Shown: positions 1 through 7,112, counted from the first letter of the stretch. The stretch: DNA of 19,747 bases from an uncultured Lachnospiraceae bacterium (GCA_910578475.1 CAJTRK010000047.1:1-19747); one strand, 5' to 3'. Translations and numbers: made by a program. The notes: generated by a model not told the origin, from the letters alone.

Positions 1-13
1 AGAGGTTGCTGCT

Positions 14-43
14 AAACGTGACGAAACTTCATCGTCACGTTTT
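14..43. terminator. Inverted repeat, possible bidirectional terminator
   Basis: An 11-bp perfect inverted repeat (AAACGTGACGA / TCGTCACGTTT, loop of 7) is followed on the plus strand by only a short T run. It may end a gene lying left of the window. The remaining bases up to about 246 are AT-rich, and I see no coding signal or other structure in them. Confidence 0.4.
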
Positions 44-246
44 CGAGAATCCAGGTGAAAAGCTTGATTTCCCTTGCTTTTCTAATATTGACACATTTTA
101 GCATTGTTCGGTAGGAATTAAAAAATTTCAAACAAAAAATATTATCAACACTTTAACATTTCATTTTTCACACCGACACATGAATACAATAGATACACAC
201 TTTTTATAAAATACTGCTGCCAAATCAAATATAAACTATCCCGACT

Positions 247-286
247 AAAAAATGCCATTACTCGCATCATTACAAGCAATGGCATT
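247..286 (-). terminator. Rho-independent terminator of the toxin gene
   Basis: Read on the minus strand, AATGCCATT pairs with AATGGCATT across an 18-base gap and is followed by a T run (TTTTTT). The 5' arm overlaps the toxin stop codon (287-285), so the hairpin directly closes the toxin-antitoxin transcript. Confidence 0.75.
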
Positions 287-776
287 ACTGACATCCAATA
301 TTTTCTAATTCCTGTTCCATGATAGTCCTTATCTTATCAATATCCGTAAATAACAAATGAATCCCACGGTTATACAACGCAAGCACTTCCCCTAAATTTT
401 CCGTAAGAATCCTGTTCAATTCATTATGTACTGTTATCGGCTTTCCATCAACTGTATGTATATGATGAAAAAATTCTGTAATAATGGGAAAAGCATTCTG
501 AATCAAAAATGCATTCTCTTTTCCTGCAAATTTACCAATGATTATTGTATTGCATTTTCCGTATTTTCTCTTCTTCTTTTCTACAATGACCTTATACTTT
601 TCTACCTGTGAACTTATGGGAATCATCCAATAAAGGGCTTGATTCTTTTTATCCTGTATTGCATAAAAATGTGGGCGATAATTTCCATTTTCTTTATTGC
701 TCATCAAGTATTTATCCTGCACCTCATCAAAAAACTCATCTTTGATATGATAAGAATATCCCTGCCGTATCTCCAT
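285..776 (-). CDS. Type III toxin-antitoxin endoribonuclease toxin (CptN/ToxN-like)
   Basis: The 163-aa protein beginning MEIRQGYSYHIKDEFF resembles the CptN branch of ToxN/AbiQ-type endoribonucleases. It has an N-terminal RQGYxYHIKDEFF block, then NKENGNYRPHFYAI, a WMIPISSQVEKY block and a C-terminal helical part. These toxins cut RNA and are held inactive by binding their own repeat RNA. The start at 776 is preferred over upstream in-frame codons (857, 809) because an AAAGGAG site precedes it, about 13 nt away, and family members begin near this residue. Those earlier codons fall in the antitoxin/terminator RNA. Immediately upstream lie repeats and a promoter, the standard layout of type III systems. 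Family assignment is by recognition; the CptN versus ToxN/TenpN subfamily is less certain. Confidence 0.8.
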   Translation of the reverse strand: MEIRQGYSYHIKDEFFDEVQDKYLMSNKENGNYRPHFYAIQDKKNQALYWMIPISSQVEKYKVIVEKKKRKYGKCNTIIIGKFAGKENAFLIQNAFPIITEFFHHIHTVDGKPITVHNELNRILTENLGEVLALYNRGIHLLFTDIDKIRTIMEQELENIGCQ

Positions 777-820
777 ATACTGTAATATTCTCCTTTGGGC
801 AAACTTCATATTATGCAAAT

Positions 821-844
821 CCCCACCGACATCAGCCGATGGGG
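821..844 (-). terminator. Hairpin between antitoxin repeats and toxin gene
   Basis: CCCCATCGGC pairs with GTCGGTGGGG (10 bp, two G-U pairs) around a TGAT loop, followed by ATTTG, a weak T tract. Type III systems typically have a leaky terminator here that keeps the antitoxin in excess. The weak T run fits partial read-through into the toxin, which has its start 45 nt further on. Confidence 0.6.
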
Positions 845-853
845 AGCATTTAC

Positions 854-950
854 GCACTATACCATTTATACCTCACCTGTATAGCAAGTGGCATCATTTA
901 CGAACTGAATCACTTATACCCCGCACCATCAGCAAGCGGCAAACATTTAC
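854..950 (-). repeat. Two conserved antitoxin repeat units (49 and 48 bp)
   Basis: Tandem units cover 950-902 and 901-854, each starting with GTAAATG and carrying the CTTGCT and GTATAARTG blocks. A third, degenerate unit follows at 853. Differences between units are concentrated outside these blocks. Confidence 0.75.
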
Positions 951-960
951 TTCTACTCAT

Positions 961-989
961 AGTATATACAGCTTATGAGAAATAATCAA
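961..989 (-). promoter_or_regulatory. Promoter of the toxin-antitoxin operon
   Basis: Minus strand: -35 TTGATT (989-984), 17-nt spacer, -10 TATACT (966-961). The predicted start near 954 lies directly before the first antitoxin repeat. Confidence 0.7.
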
Positions 990-1040
990 CCTGTTTTTCA
1001 ATTTTTTTGCACTGGACTTCTTATCCATTTTTTGATTCTC

Positions 1041-1057
1041 TGTAAAACCTCTGTAAA
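1041..1057 (-). promoter_or_regulatory. Two TTTACA boxes 11 bp apart, possible operator
   Basis: TTTACA occurs at 1057-1052 and 1046-1041 on the minus strand, in phase with one helical turn and within a TTTACAGAG repeat. It lies between the end of the second permease gene and the antitoxin promoter. Its layout resembles the boxes at 4305-4343. The rest of 990-1174 shows no gene I can support. Confidence 0.25.
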
Positions 1058-1174
1058 TTCCTCTGACAATCAGCATTTTCCCCAGAAAACATCAGCATTT
1101 CAAGGCTTGTGTTCGCTTCCTCCTGTGCCACATAAACACAGTGCATGGCAGCCGCCACGCCCATATTCTGTCTG

Positions 1175-2176
1175 TTATTTTCTCCACCTTCGCAGGAATC
1201 TATAAGCAATACTCCAAAAAACAGCGTGTAGAAACAGAATCAAAAAAGGAAACCACATTTTATCAGCATACCCGTTTAATAAATCCATCAAACCATAAAA
1301 AGTCGCGCCGGACGGAAGGACATAAGAAAGCCCAAACATGATGCTGTCTTTCGGAACCGCTAAATAAAAAAAGACTGGCGGCGCAATGAACAAAATCATA
1401 ATCACTTTGATACAGGCAATCCCCGTCATCAGTCCTTCTGAAAAGCGTCCGATAAACAATCCCATCAACGCTGCTATATAGGCGGAAAGCGTGATGATGC
1501 CAAGAAGCGGCAATGTCTGCAAAAAGTCTGTCCGCACACAAATAAACGCCGTTATGACGGTTGATGCCGCACTACCGATAAAGCCTATCATAATCTTCTG
1601 TATCATGTAGGATTGTGCCGTCATCGGAAGAATCCTGTGAATCAGCGCAACGCCGTCTTCTTTTTCACCAATGATATTCATTGCGTTGAACGTGCATCCC
1701 ATAAACATGGCGGTAACCAGCGTTATCACAACCAGCAAAGATTTCAGGCCTTCGTTTTCATCCGATACCGGAGCGATTGTTTTATCATACGCATATTCTG
1801 CTGCCCGGTCTTCATATATTCGGGGAAGCGTATCGGCTATTACTTTATTTACCTGTAATTCATCGCCGGACAGAAATGTACGGATGCCGTCGTCCGCCTG
1901 CAGGACGCCTATCATTTGCGTCGATGGATTGTTGACTGCCTCTTCCAGTTCGCCGCGTGTCTCATATTGTGTAACGCAGCCATTCGATTGCAGCCAGGCG
2001 GCCGTTTCATCGGAAAGATTATCCTGCACAATGCCGAACGACGTTTCGCTTATCGAGCGAAAACTGACGCCGGAAAGCATATTCAGCGCGATGCCGGCAA
2101 GCACAGGCAGCAAAAAAGTCAGAATGCACATTTTGTCCCGCCGGATATTTTTCAATTGATATTTTAACCCTTTCAT
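1175..2176 (-). CDS. ABC-2 type exporter permease, second subunit
   Basis: This 333-aa membrane protein begins MKGLKYQLKNIRRDKM. It has one transmembrane helix near residues 17-35, a soluble extracytoplasmic stretch of roughly 120 residues, then about five more helices, the usual plan of ABC-2 permeases with a large first loop. A cytoplasmic IGEKEDGVALIHRILP motif follows the second helix and matches FKEKQMGVIRVHGILP in the partner permease, presumably the coupling segment that touches the ATPase. The ATG at 2176 is chosen over a GTG at 2188 because the AGAGAGG site would otherwise abut the start. It is the last gene of the exporter operon, 29 bp after the first permease. The substrate is unknown; paired permeases of this type are sometimes annotated as fluoroquinolone or antimicrobial exporters. 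Confidence 0.82.
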   Translation of the reverse strand: MKGLKYQLKNIRRDKMCILTFLLPVLAGIALNMLSGVSFRSISETSFGIVQDNLSDETAAWLQSNGCVTQYETRGELEEAVNNPSTQMIGVLQADDGIRTFLSGDELQVNKVIADTLPRIYEDRAAEYAYDKTIAPVSDENEGLKSLLVVITLVTAMFMGCTFNAMNIIGEKEDGVALIHRILPMTAQSYMIQKIMIGFIGSAASTVITAFICVRTDFLQTLPLLGIITLSAYIAALMGLFIGRFSEGLMTGIACIKVIMILFIAPPVFFYLAVPKDSIMFGLSYVLPSGATFYGLMDLLNGYADKMWFPFLILFLHAVFWSIAYRFLRRWRK

Positions 2177-2205
2177 TTTAATAACCACACCTCTCTTTCA
2201 ACCTT

Positions 2206-3198
2206 TTATCCTTCCTTCGCCATTTCACGGATGAATGCACGATGCGCGAGCAGAAACAGCAGTATGATTGCGCCAAAACAGGCGGCATAATACGGCAGGC
2301 CGGGCATTGGCTCCGAGAAGTACGCCCCTTTCATCGCCGCAAATAGATGGTACATGGGATGATACACAATCCACCCCCACGAGACGCCCGTCTGTCCCGC
2401 CAAAAAAACAGGCGTTGTAACGAAAACGGCAATCACCAGATAAAACAGGGAAAATTGTTTAAAATCCGGCAGTCTTACCGCGCAGAGAAACCCCGTCAAA
2501 GCCATCATAAGAGATACTATTCCCGTCTGCACAGAAACAGCCGGCAAAACAGCAATTCCATGCCATAGCCCAAGATTCCATACGGTTAATAACGCCGCAA
2601 AAATTAAATCCGAGAGCAGAAATAGAAACAGTTTTGACAGAATAAACATTGCCCTGCTGGCCGGCAATATTCCATGTACCCGGATTACACCCATCTGTTT
2701 TTCTTTGAACAGCATGGAGGCCAGCCCCAAAAAGCCGACCGCAGATAATTCGAAAAACAGAAATTCCGCGGTAATTTCACGGCGGCTTTTCATTTCTTTG
2801 CTGTTTGTGCCAATCACGTCCGCATGCCCTTCCGCCGTTCCGTTTAATACTGCCTCGGCCCATATGATGCGGTAATTGTCGATAGTATCGATGCCGGATG
2901 CCAACATGTATAATTCCGGTTTGCCGGAGGAAAGGTCGATGCCGACAGAATATTGGTCCGCACAGGCTTTTTCAAAATCTTCCCTGTCATCCAGCGGAAT
3001 CATATACTTCGATACGGCGGCCTGCCTGCCCTGCGGGTCATATAAATAAACGGGGTAAATCTCCTGGTCCATATTCACATAAATGAAATTGATATAACAA
3101 GAATACAAAATAAGAGAGGCAAACGCCAGGATGAAAAACTTTCCGGACAGCATAAGCCGGAAGTCCTTTTTCAGAAAATGAATGAATCCTCTCCACAT
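2206..3198 (-). CDS. ABC-2 type exporter permease, first subunit
   Basis: A 330-aa permease beginning MWRGFIHFLKKDFRLML, with a helix at about 20-40, an extracytoplasmic region of roughly 110 residues, then about five helices in the second half. It carries the FKEKQMGVIRVHGILP segment also seen in the other permease, so the pair probably forms a heterodimer with the ATPase encoded just upstream. Its ATG shares one base with the ATPase stop codon (TGATG), indicating translational coupling. The substrate cannot be read from the sequence; the regulator and kinase upstream suggest a response to a membrane-active or toxic compound. Confidence 0.85.
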   Translation of the reverse strand: MWRGFIHFLKKDFRLMLSGKFFILAFASLILYSCYINFIYVNMDQEIYPVYLYDPQGRQAAVSKYMIPLDDREDFEKACADQYSVGIDLSSGKPELYMLASGIDTIDNYRIIWAEAVLNGTAEGHADVIGTNSKEMKSRREITAEFLFFELSAVGFLGLASMLFKEKQMGVIRVHGILPASRAMFILSKLFLFLLSDLIFAALLTVWNLGLWHGIAVLPAVSVQTGIVSLMMALTGFLCAVRLPDFKQFSLFYLVIAVFVTTPVFLAGQTGVSWGWIVYHPMYHLFAAMKGAYFSEPMPGLPYYAACFGAIILLFLLAHRAFIREMAKEG

Positions 3199-4046
3199 CA
3201 GGACAGCCTCCTTCCCGTATACCGGATGAAAATATCTTCCAAAGTCGGTTCCTGCGAATGAATGCTTATTACTTCGTCATACGCAAAAGAAATTCCGTTT
3301 TTCAGTTCTTCCGCCTCTATGGTCCGCTCTTCCCGTCTGCCCTGACAGAGACAGGCAATCCGTATACTGTGCCCGCTGTTTTGCTCCTTCAGGTTCCCCG
3401 GCGTATCGAGGGCCGCAATCTTTCCGTCGGAAAGAAAGGCTACCCTGTCGCAGAGCAGGTCGGCGTCCAGCATATTATGCGTTGTCAAAAAGACCGTCGT
3501 TCCTTTCTGCCGCTCTTCTTCTATTATCCTGCGGAACAGAACGGCTCCTGCCGGGTCAAGGCCGCTGGTCGGCTCGTCTAAAAAGAGCAGCCTGGGATTG
3601 CTGATTAAAGCTCTGGCCATGCTGACGCGCTGCCGCATCCCTTTGGAATAAGAAGACACCGGCTTTTTCAAAAAATCCCGCTTAAATTCCAGCTTGTCAA
3701 GCAGCTCCTCCGCATCCCGCAGCTGTTCCTTTGGGTAAAAAGAAGAAAAATAATGCAGATTATCCAACGCGCTTAAATTGGCGTACAGATAGGGAAATTC
3801 AAACAAAACGCCGATTTTACGGCAAAGTTCCTGCGAATCCGAATGCCTGATATCTTTTCCGAACAAAGATACCACGCCTCCATGCCCTTTTAAGATACCC
3901 GTCAATATTTTTTGCGTTGTAGACTTCCCGGAGCCGTTCGGCCCCAAAAATCCGAATATTTCTCCGTCTTCTACGGTAAAGTTCAGGCCGTGTAATGCCT
4001 GTTTGTCCTTCCCGTAGGAATAAGTCAGGTCTTTTACCGAAATCAT
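3198..4046 (-). CDS. ABC exporter ATP-binding protein
   Basis: The 282-aa ATPase has a Walker A motif GPNGSGKST (residues 35-43), signature YSKGMRQR (133-140), Walker B LLFLDEP (153-159), a D-loop SGLD and the switch histidine in TTHNM (H190). It should power the two permeases encoded downstream. A C-terminal extension of about 70 residues follows the core. Its ATG overlaps the stop codon of the upstream 50-codon gene (ATGA), and its own stop overlaps the permease start, so the operon is tightly coupled. A GGGGGGA site lies 6 nt before the start. The closest remembered relatives are ATPases annotated as fluoroquinolone-type exporters, but substrate naming in this family is unreliable. Confidence 0.92.
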   Translation of the reverse strand: MISVKDLTYSYGKDKQALHGLNFTVEDGEIFGFLGPNGSGKSTTQKILTGILKGHGGVVSLFGKDIRHSDSQELCRKIGVLFEFPYLYANLSALDNLHYFSSFYPKEQLRDAEELLDKLEFKRDFLKKPVSSYSKGMRQRVSMARALISNPRLLFLDEPTSGLDPAGAVLFRRIIEEERQKGTTVFLTTHNMLDADLLCDRVAFLSDGKIAALDTPGNLKEQNSGHSIRIACLCQGRREERTIEAEELKNGISFAYDEVISIHSQEPTLEDIFIRYTGRRLS

Positions 4047-4195
4047 TCCTCATCCCCCCATTTCCCGTACCGTTCCTTTTTCTTTTCCCGCTCCCGCCTG
4101 CTCCACCATTTCATGAACCTGACTTTAAACGGGATGATGATTGCCAACACCGCCAGAATAACAAGCCACCAGTGCCACTCCAAACCCCAAAACAT
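4043..4195 (-). CDS. 50-aa membrane microprotein of the ABC operon
   Basis: This short gene has an ideal AAGGAGG site 7 nt before its ATG and ends in a stop that overlaps the ATPase start (ATGA). The 50-aa product begins MFWGLEWHWWLVILAVLAII, an aromatic-rich single transmembrane segment (about residues 7-22), followed by a strongly charged tail containing SRREREKKKERYGKW. The shape suggests a type I or II single-pass protein with a cationic cytoplasmic tail. Being the first gene of the exporter operon, it may be an accessory subunit, a regulator of the exporter or kinase, or a translation-coupling device. I do not recognise a named family. The ribosome site and the exact overlap argue strongly that it is translated. 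Confidence 0.75.
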   Translation of the reverse strand: MFWGLEWHWWLVILAVLAIIIPFKVRFMKWWSRREREKKKERYGKWGDEE

Positions 4196-4200
4196 AATAA

Positions 4201-4273
4201 CGCCTCCTTCGTATGCGGAAATTCTGCATCCTTCATAATAAGAAAATTCTGCCTTCTTTATATGCGAAAATTC
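4201..4273 (-). repeat. Three tandem degenerate 24-25 bp repeats in the ABC operon leader
   Basis: On the minus strand the units are 4273-4250, 4249-4225 and 4224-4201. Each begins GAATTT(T/C)C, has a TAT/CAT-type centre and ends GAAGG(C/A)xGC(A/G). The last unit contains the AAGGAGG ribosome site of the microprotein gene; the earlier two carry GAAGGC and GAAGGA in the same place. Confidence 0.65.
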
Positions 4274-4288
4274 CCTCTTGATGAAATG

Positions 4289-4343
4289 AGCATAAGAAAA
4301 CGGGTTGAAGTCGGTGTGAGGCTGACGTGAAATCTCTGTGAAA
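4289..4343 (-). promoter_or_regulatory. Promoter of the ABC operon with four 11-bp-phased operator boxes
   Basis: On the minus strand, TTTCAC (4343-4338), TTTCAC (4332-4327), CCTCAC (4321-4316) and CTTCAA (4310-4305) start at exact 11-bp intervals. A TATGCT -10 element (4294-4289) follows. The place expected for a -35 hexamer overlaps box three and matches consensus poorly, as in promoters activated by OmpR/PhoB-type regulators that bind direct repeats on one face of the helix. The response regulator encoded at 5485-6159 is the obvious candidate (inference). Confidence 0.55.
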
Positions 4344-4358
4344 TTTTTGGAGCAGACA

Positions 4359-4396
4359 AAAAAGTTCCTGTCCCCTTTCGGAAACAGAAACTTTTT
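4359..4396 (-). terminator. Rho-independent terminator of the regulator-kinase operon
   Basis: On the minus strand AAAAAGTT pairs with AACTTTTT, with inner CTGT/ACAG and CC/GG pairs around a short loop; the 3' arm runs into a T tract. It sits 15 bp after the kinase stop codon, so the ABC operon is a separate transcription unit. Confidence 0.75.
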
Positions 4397-4411
4397 AAAA
4401 CAGACAACATA

Positions 4412-5488
4412 TTATTTTCCAACAGGAAGCGAGAAATAAAACTCCACGCCCTCTTCCTTATTCCGGACGCCGTAAGACAAATGCCGCATAGACAAAATCT
4501 GCGCGACTATCGCCAGCCCCAATCCCGAACCGCTGTAACCGGAATTTTGGCCGCGATAAAACTTTGTCCAGATTTTGGACAAAGTTTCCTGCGGAATCGG
4601 CATCCCCTGATTAAAAACAGAGAACTCCAACATACCGCCGTTTTCCTTCAGTGACAGCTTCAAAACGCCTCCCGGACGGACATTCCTTTTCGCATTGACA
4701 ATCAGATTGTCCAGCGTCTGCTCCATCCGGCTCTTATCGGCTTCGACATATACAGAATGTTCCGGCAGCTCATATTGCAGAACAAAATCGGCATCCGGAG
4801 TATCAATCAATAATCTTCCGGCGACTGTTTCAAGAAATTCGACAAAATCAAAACGCTCCGGATGAAGCTGCGCCGCGCCGTTTTCCAACGCGGATAAATC
4901 AAGCAGCGTGGTAATTAAATGGTTCATGCGCTCCGTTTCCGCTATGATAACTTCGGCATATTTTTGTCTTTTTGCCTCGTCCGTCTCGTCCTGCAGTCCT
5001 TCGGCATAGGCCCGTATCACGCCTAACGGCGTTTTCATTTCGTGGGACAGATTGTCCACCAGTTCTTTTCGCTCTGCCAGAAGGCATTTCTTTTGCTCTA
5101 TGTCCTGTTCCAATCTTTCATTGGCGCTCTCCAAATCCCTGAATGCCTGCTGCAGGCTTTCGGCCATTTTGTTTAAACTCGCGGACAGTTCTCCAAATTC
5201 ATCCGTTGTCTTTATGGTACATGGCGTGGAAAAATCCAAATGTGACATCTGACAGGCGGCCCGGTTCAGTTTGGCGAGCGGCTCTGAGATAAATCGTCCC
5301 ATCAGATAATCTACCGTAAGAACAAGAAGAATAACGAAAATAAGCCAAATCAAAACAGACAGGTCTGAATCCGGGAATAGCCTGGTTGATATGACATAAG
5401 AAATCATCAGGATAATTCCGGCCAGTTTTGAAATCATGATAAGTTTTCTGCGGACCGTCCGCAATGTGAAATAGTCCTTTCTGTTCAT
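4412..5488 (-). CDS. Sensor histidine kinase with very short sensor loop
   Basis: The 358-aa kinase has two transmembrane helices (about 16-34 and 44-63) separated by only about ten residues, then HAMP (about 64-117), a helical linker (about 118-142), a DHp domain with NLSHEMKTP (phospho-accepting H149) and a CATP domain with DNLIVNAKRN as N box and GSGLGLAIV as G box. The tiny external loop means the signal is probably sensed in the membrane or handed over by a partner such as the exporter or the 50-aa protein (inference). Its ATG overlaps the regulator stop (ATGA), so the two are translated together. The nearby exporter operon is the likely target of the pathway. Confidence 0.93.
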   Translation of the reverse strand: MNRKDYFTLRTVRRKLIMISKLAGIILMISYVISTRLFPDSDLSVLIWLIFVILLVLTVDYLMGRFISEPLAKLNRAACQMSHLDFSTPCTIKTTDEFGELSASLNKMAESLQQAFRDLESANERLEQDIEQKKCLLAERKELVDNLSHEMKTPLGVIRAYAEGLQDETDEAKRQKYAEVIIAETERMNHLITTLLDLSALENGAAQLHPERFDFVEFLETVAGRLLIDTPDADFVLQYELPEHSVYVEADKSRMEQTLDNLIVNAKRNVRPGGVLKLSLKENGGMLEFSVFNQGMPIPQETLSKIWTKFYRGQNSGYSGSGLGLAIVAQILSMRHLSYGVRNKEEGVEFYFSLPVGK

Positions 5489-6159
5489 GCCTGCTCTGTC
5501 ACCTCAAATTTGTAGCCGGACCGAATGAGCGTAACGATATGTTTTCCCTCATTTCCCAACTTTTGCCGTAAAGTCTTGATATGGGTATCAACGGTTCTGG
5601 TCGTCCCGTCAAAGTCATATCCCCAAATACGGTTCAGGAGCTGCTCCCTGCTGAATATCTGTCCTGCATTTGCCATAAAAAAATGAAGCAGCTCATATTC
5701 CTTGTGGGTCAGCGCGATTTCCGCACCGTCCAGAAAAACCCTGTGGGAAGCCGGAACGATTGCGATTTTTCCGGCGGCCAGAGTTTCTGCCGGCGCAGAA
5801 GAAGAACGCCTCAGCAGGGCATTCACCTTTGCCAGCAGCACTTTGGGACTGAAAGGCTTTGTCATGTAATCGTCCGCGCCTAATTCATAGCCTTTCAGCT
5901 TATCATTTTCATCACTTTTGGCCGTCAGTAAAATAATGGGAAGACTGCTCATCTCCCTTGCCATTCTGCAGACCGAAAAACCGTCGAGATGAGGCATCAT
6001 CACATCCAGTATCATCAAATCCATCGGATTGTTTTTCAGGATTATCATTGCGTCCACGCCGTCATCTGCCGTAAAACAGGTGTGACCGCCCCTCTGTATG
6101 TATTCAACGATAATGCTCTGCATATTCTTTTCATCTTCGACAACCAGAATGTTCGCCAT
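5485..6159 (-). CDS. OmpR-family response regulator
   Basis: The 224-aa protein has a receiver domain with acidic pocket E8/D9, phosphorylation site D52 (in MILDVMMPHLDG), T79 and K101 (MTKPF), joined to a winged-helix DNA-binding domain (about 125-224) with the typical RTVDTHIKTLRQKL recognition region. It should be phosphorylated by the kinase encoded next to it and bind direct repeats as a dimer. The four 11-bp-phased boxes before the ABC operon fit such binding. The start at 6159 has a GGCGGAG site about 10 nt upstream. I could not find a convincing promoter in 6160-6243. Confidence 0.94.
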   Translation of the reverse strand: MANILVVEDEKNMQSIIVEYIQRGGHTCFTADDGVDAMIILKNNPMDLMILDVMMPHLDGFSVCRMAREMSSLPIILLTAKSDENDKLKGYELGADDYMTKPFSPKVLLAKVNALLRRSSSAPAETLAAGKIAIVPASHRVFLDGAEIALTHKEYELLHFFMANAGQIFSREQLLNRIWGYDFDGTTRTVDTHIKTLRQKLGNEGKHIVTLIRSGYKFEVTEQA

Positions 6160-6243
6160 ATGATTATGACTCCGCCTTTCCAGGGTAAAATATTCACACT
6201 CTTATGATATCACCATATCGCTGCATTATCCATTGTTTTGTAT

Positions 6244-6981
6244 TCAGCTAAATGTGGAAAAAGCATCCACTTTTGTCACACCGTCCGCATGAATATACAC
6301 GTCCATATATGTGATATCGTTTTCCTGATACTCGTATTCAAAGCAGCTGATGATATTTTCCTGATTCTTTTCTTTGAAATTATTTGCCTGAAAATATTCC
6401 ATAATCAGTTTATAGGCATTGGGAATCCTTTCAAACGGCTGAATAAACGGCTCTTTAATCGTGATTACACCATAATCGGCTTCTTTATTCTCCATATAAT
6501 TGACGCCGGGACAATCCGTCCTGAAATCATCCGGAATGACACAGGCTGCAACATATCCGTGGAGTCCAAATCGATTCTGCTGTTCCTGTGTCACAAAAGG
6601 GAAATCCCATCCGATAAGCTTAGCATCCGGACATAACTTTTTGAGACCACTGTTTTCCGCCCATCTTTCCATATGGCCCATCGCGTCGCTTTCCGGGTCC
6701 TGAGAAATAATCACATAGCTGGCCATTTTAAACGGCGCGACTCTTTTAATCCTCACTTCTGAATAAATTCCACTCTGGTCAGACAACTCTTCTCTCACGA
6801 GGGTGTCAAGCTTACACGCAAAAATCCCACACAGTTCCACAAGTCTATCCAGCTCCGGAACCACTTCATCAGATTCCCATCTTGACACAGTCTGCCTGGT
6901 TACGCTCATTCTGTCGGCAAGCTGCTCCTGTGTAAATTTTTTCTGTTTCCGCAAAAAACTTATATTATTTCCTAAACTCAT
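6244..6981 (-). CDS. XRE-family regulator with GyrI-like ligand-binding domain
   Basis: A 245-aa protein: an N-terminal XRE helix-turn-helix (about 5-60, TQEQLADRMSVTRQTVSRWE) followed by a region from about 75 to 245 that looks like the GyrI-like/AraC effector-binding fold, with the FGLHGYVAACVIPDDF and YGVITIKEPFIQPFERIPNAYK blocks. Such fusions bind small molecules and switch nearby genes. A GGAGG site lies 6-7 nt upstream of the ATG at 6981. It is separated from the Ntn-hydrolase gene by about 270 bp holding an inverted repeat (7094-7112), a possible operator. The targets are not evident. Confidence 0.85.
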   Translation of the reverse strand: MSLGNNISFLRKQKKFTQEQLADRMSVTRQTVSRWESDEVVPELDRLVELCGIFACKLDTLVREELSDQSGIYSEVRIKRVAPFKMASYVIISQDPESDAMGHMERWAENSGLKKLCPDAKLIGWDFPFVTQEQQNRFGLHGYVAACVIPDDFRTDCPGVNYMENKEADYGVITIKEPFIQPFERIPNAYKLIMEYFQANNFKEKNQENIISCFEYEYQENDITYMDVYIHADGVTKVDAFSTFS

Positions 6982-7093
6982 TTTTTTCCTCCATTCTGTT
7001 CAAATGATTGTCCAATGGCCACCGGTCAACTCTGATTATGTCATAATAAATCATGCAAATCCACCAACCATCATATGCTTTTTTCGACATCTG

Positions 7094-7112
7094 TGTAACA
7101 TCTCATGTTACA
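7094..7112. promoter_or_regulatory. Inverted repeat TGTAACAT-N3-ATGTTACA
   Basis: A perfect 8-bp dyad with a 3-bp centre lies in the 270-bp gap between the GyrI-like regulator and the hydrolase gene. Without an adjacent T run it looks more like a protein-binding site than a terminator. No convincing promoter hexamers were found beside it. The rest of the gap shows only weak overlapping hairpins near 7212-7250. Confidence 0.35.

Larger units (their letters stand above)
821..954 (-). ncRNA. Type III antitoxin RNA (CptI-like repeat RNA)
   Basis: Minus-strand repeats precede the toxin gene. The word GTAAATG recurs at 950, 901 and 853, i.e. spacings of 49 and 48 nt. Units 950-902 and 901-854 share the order GTAAATG, then GCC(G/A)CTTGCT, then GG(T)G-G-GG, then GTATAA(G/A)TG. 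The GCC(G/A)C and GTG/GCGG blocks can pair, as expected for the small pseudoknots of type III antitoxins. A third, diverged unit starts at 853 and runs into a hairpin (844-821). ToxN-family enzymes process their antitoxin at A-rich sites, and the UAAAU in every GTAAATG is a plausible cut site (inference). The 5' end is estimated from the promoter at 961-989. Confidence 0.75.

Noticed and set aside
854..950. CRISPR array
   Set aside because: The repeats are adjacent 48-49-bp units without unique spacers and precede a type III toxin gene; no cas genes are present.
1021..1209. A 62-codon minus-strand frame after the second permease
   Set aside because: It overlaps the permease end, has no ribosome site and contains internal direct repeats; probably non-coding.
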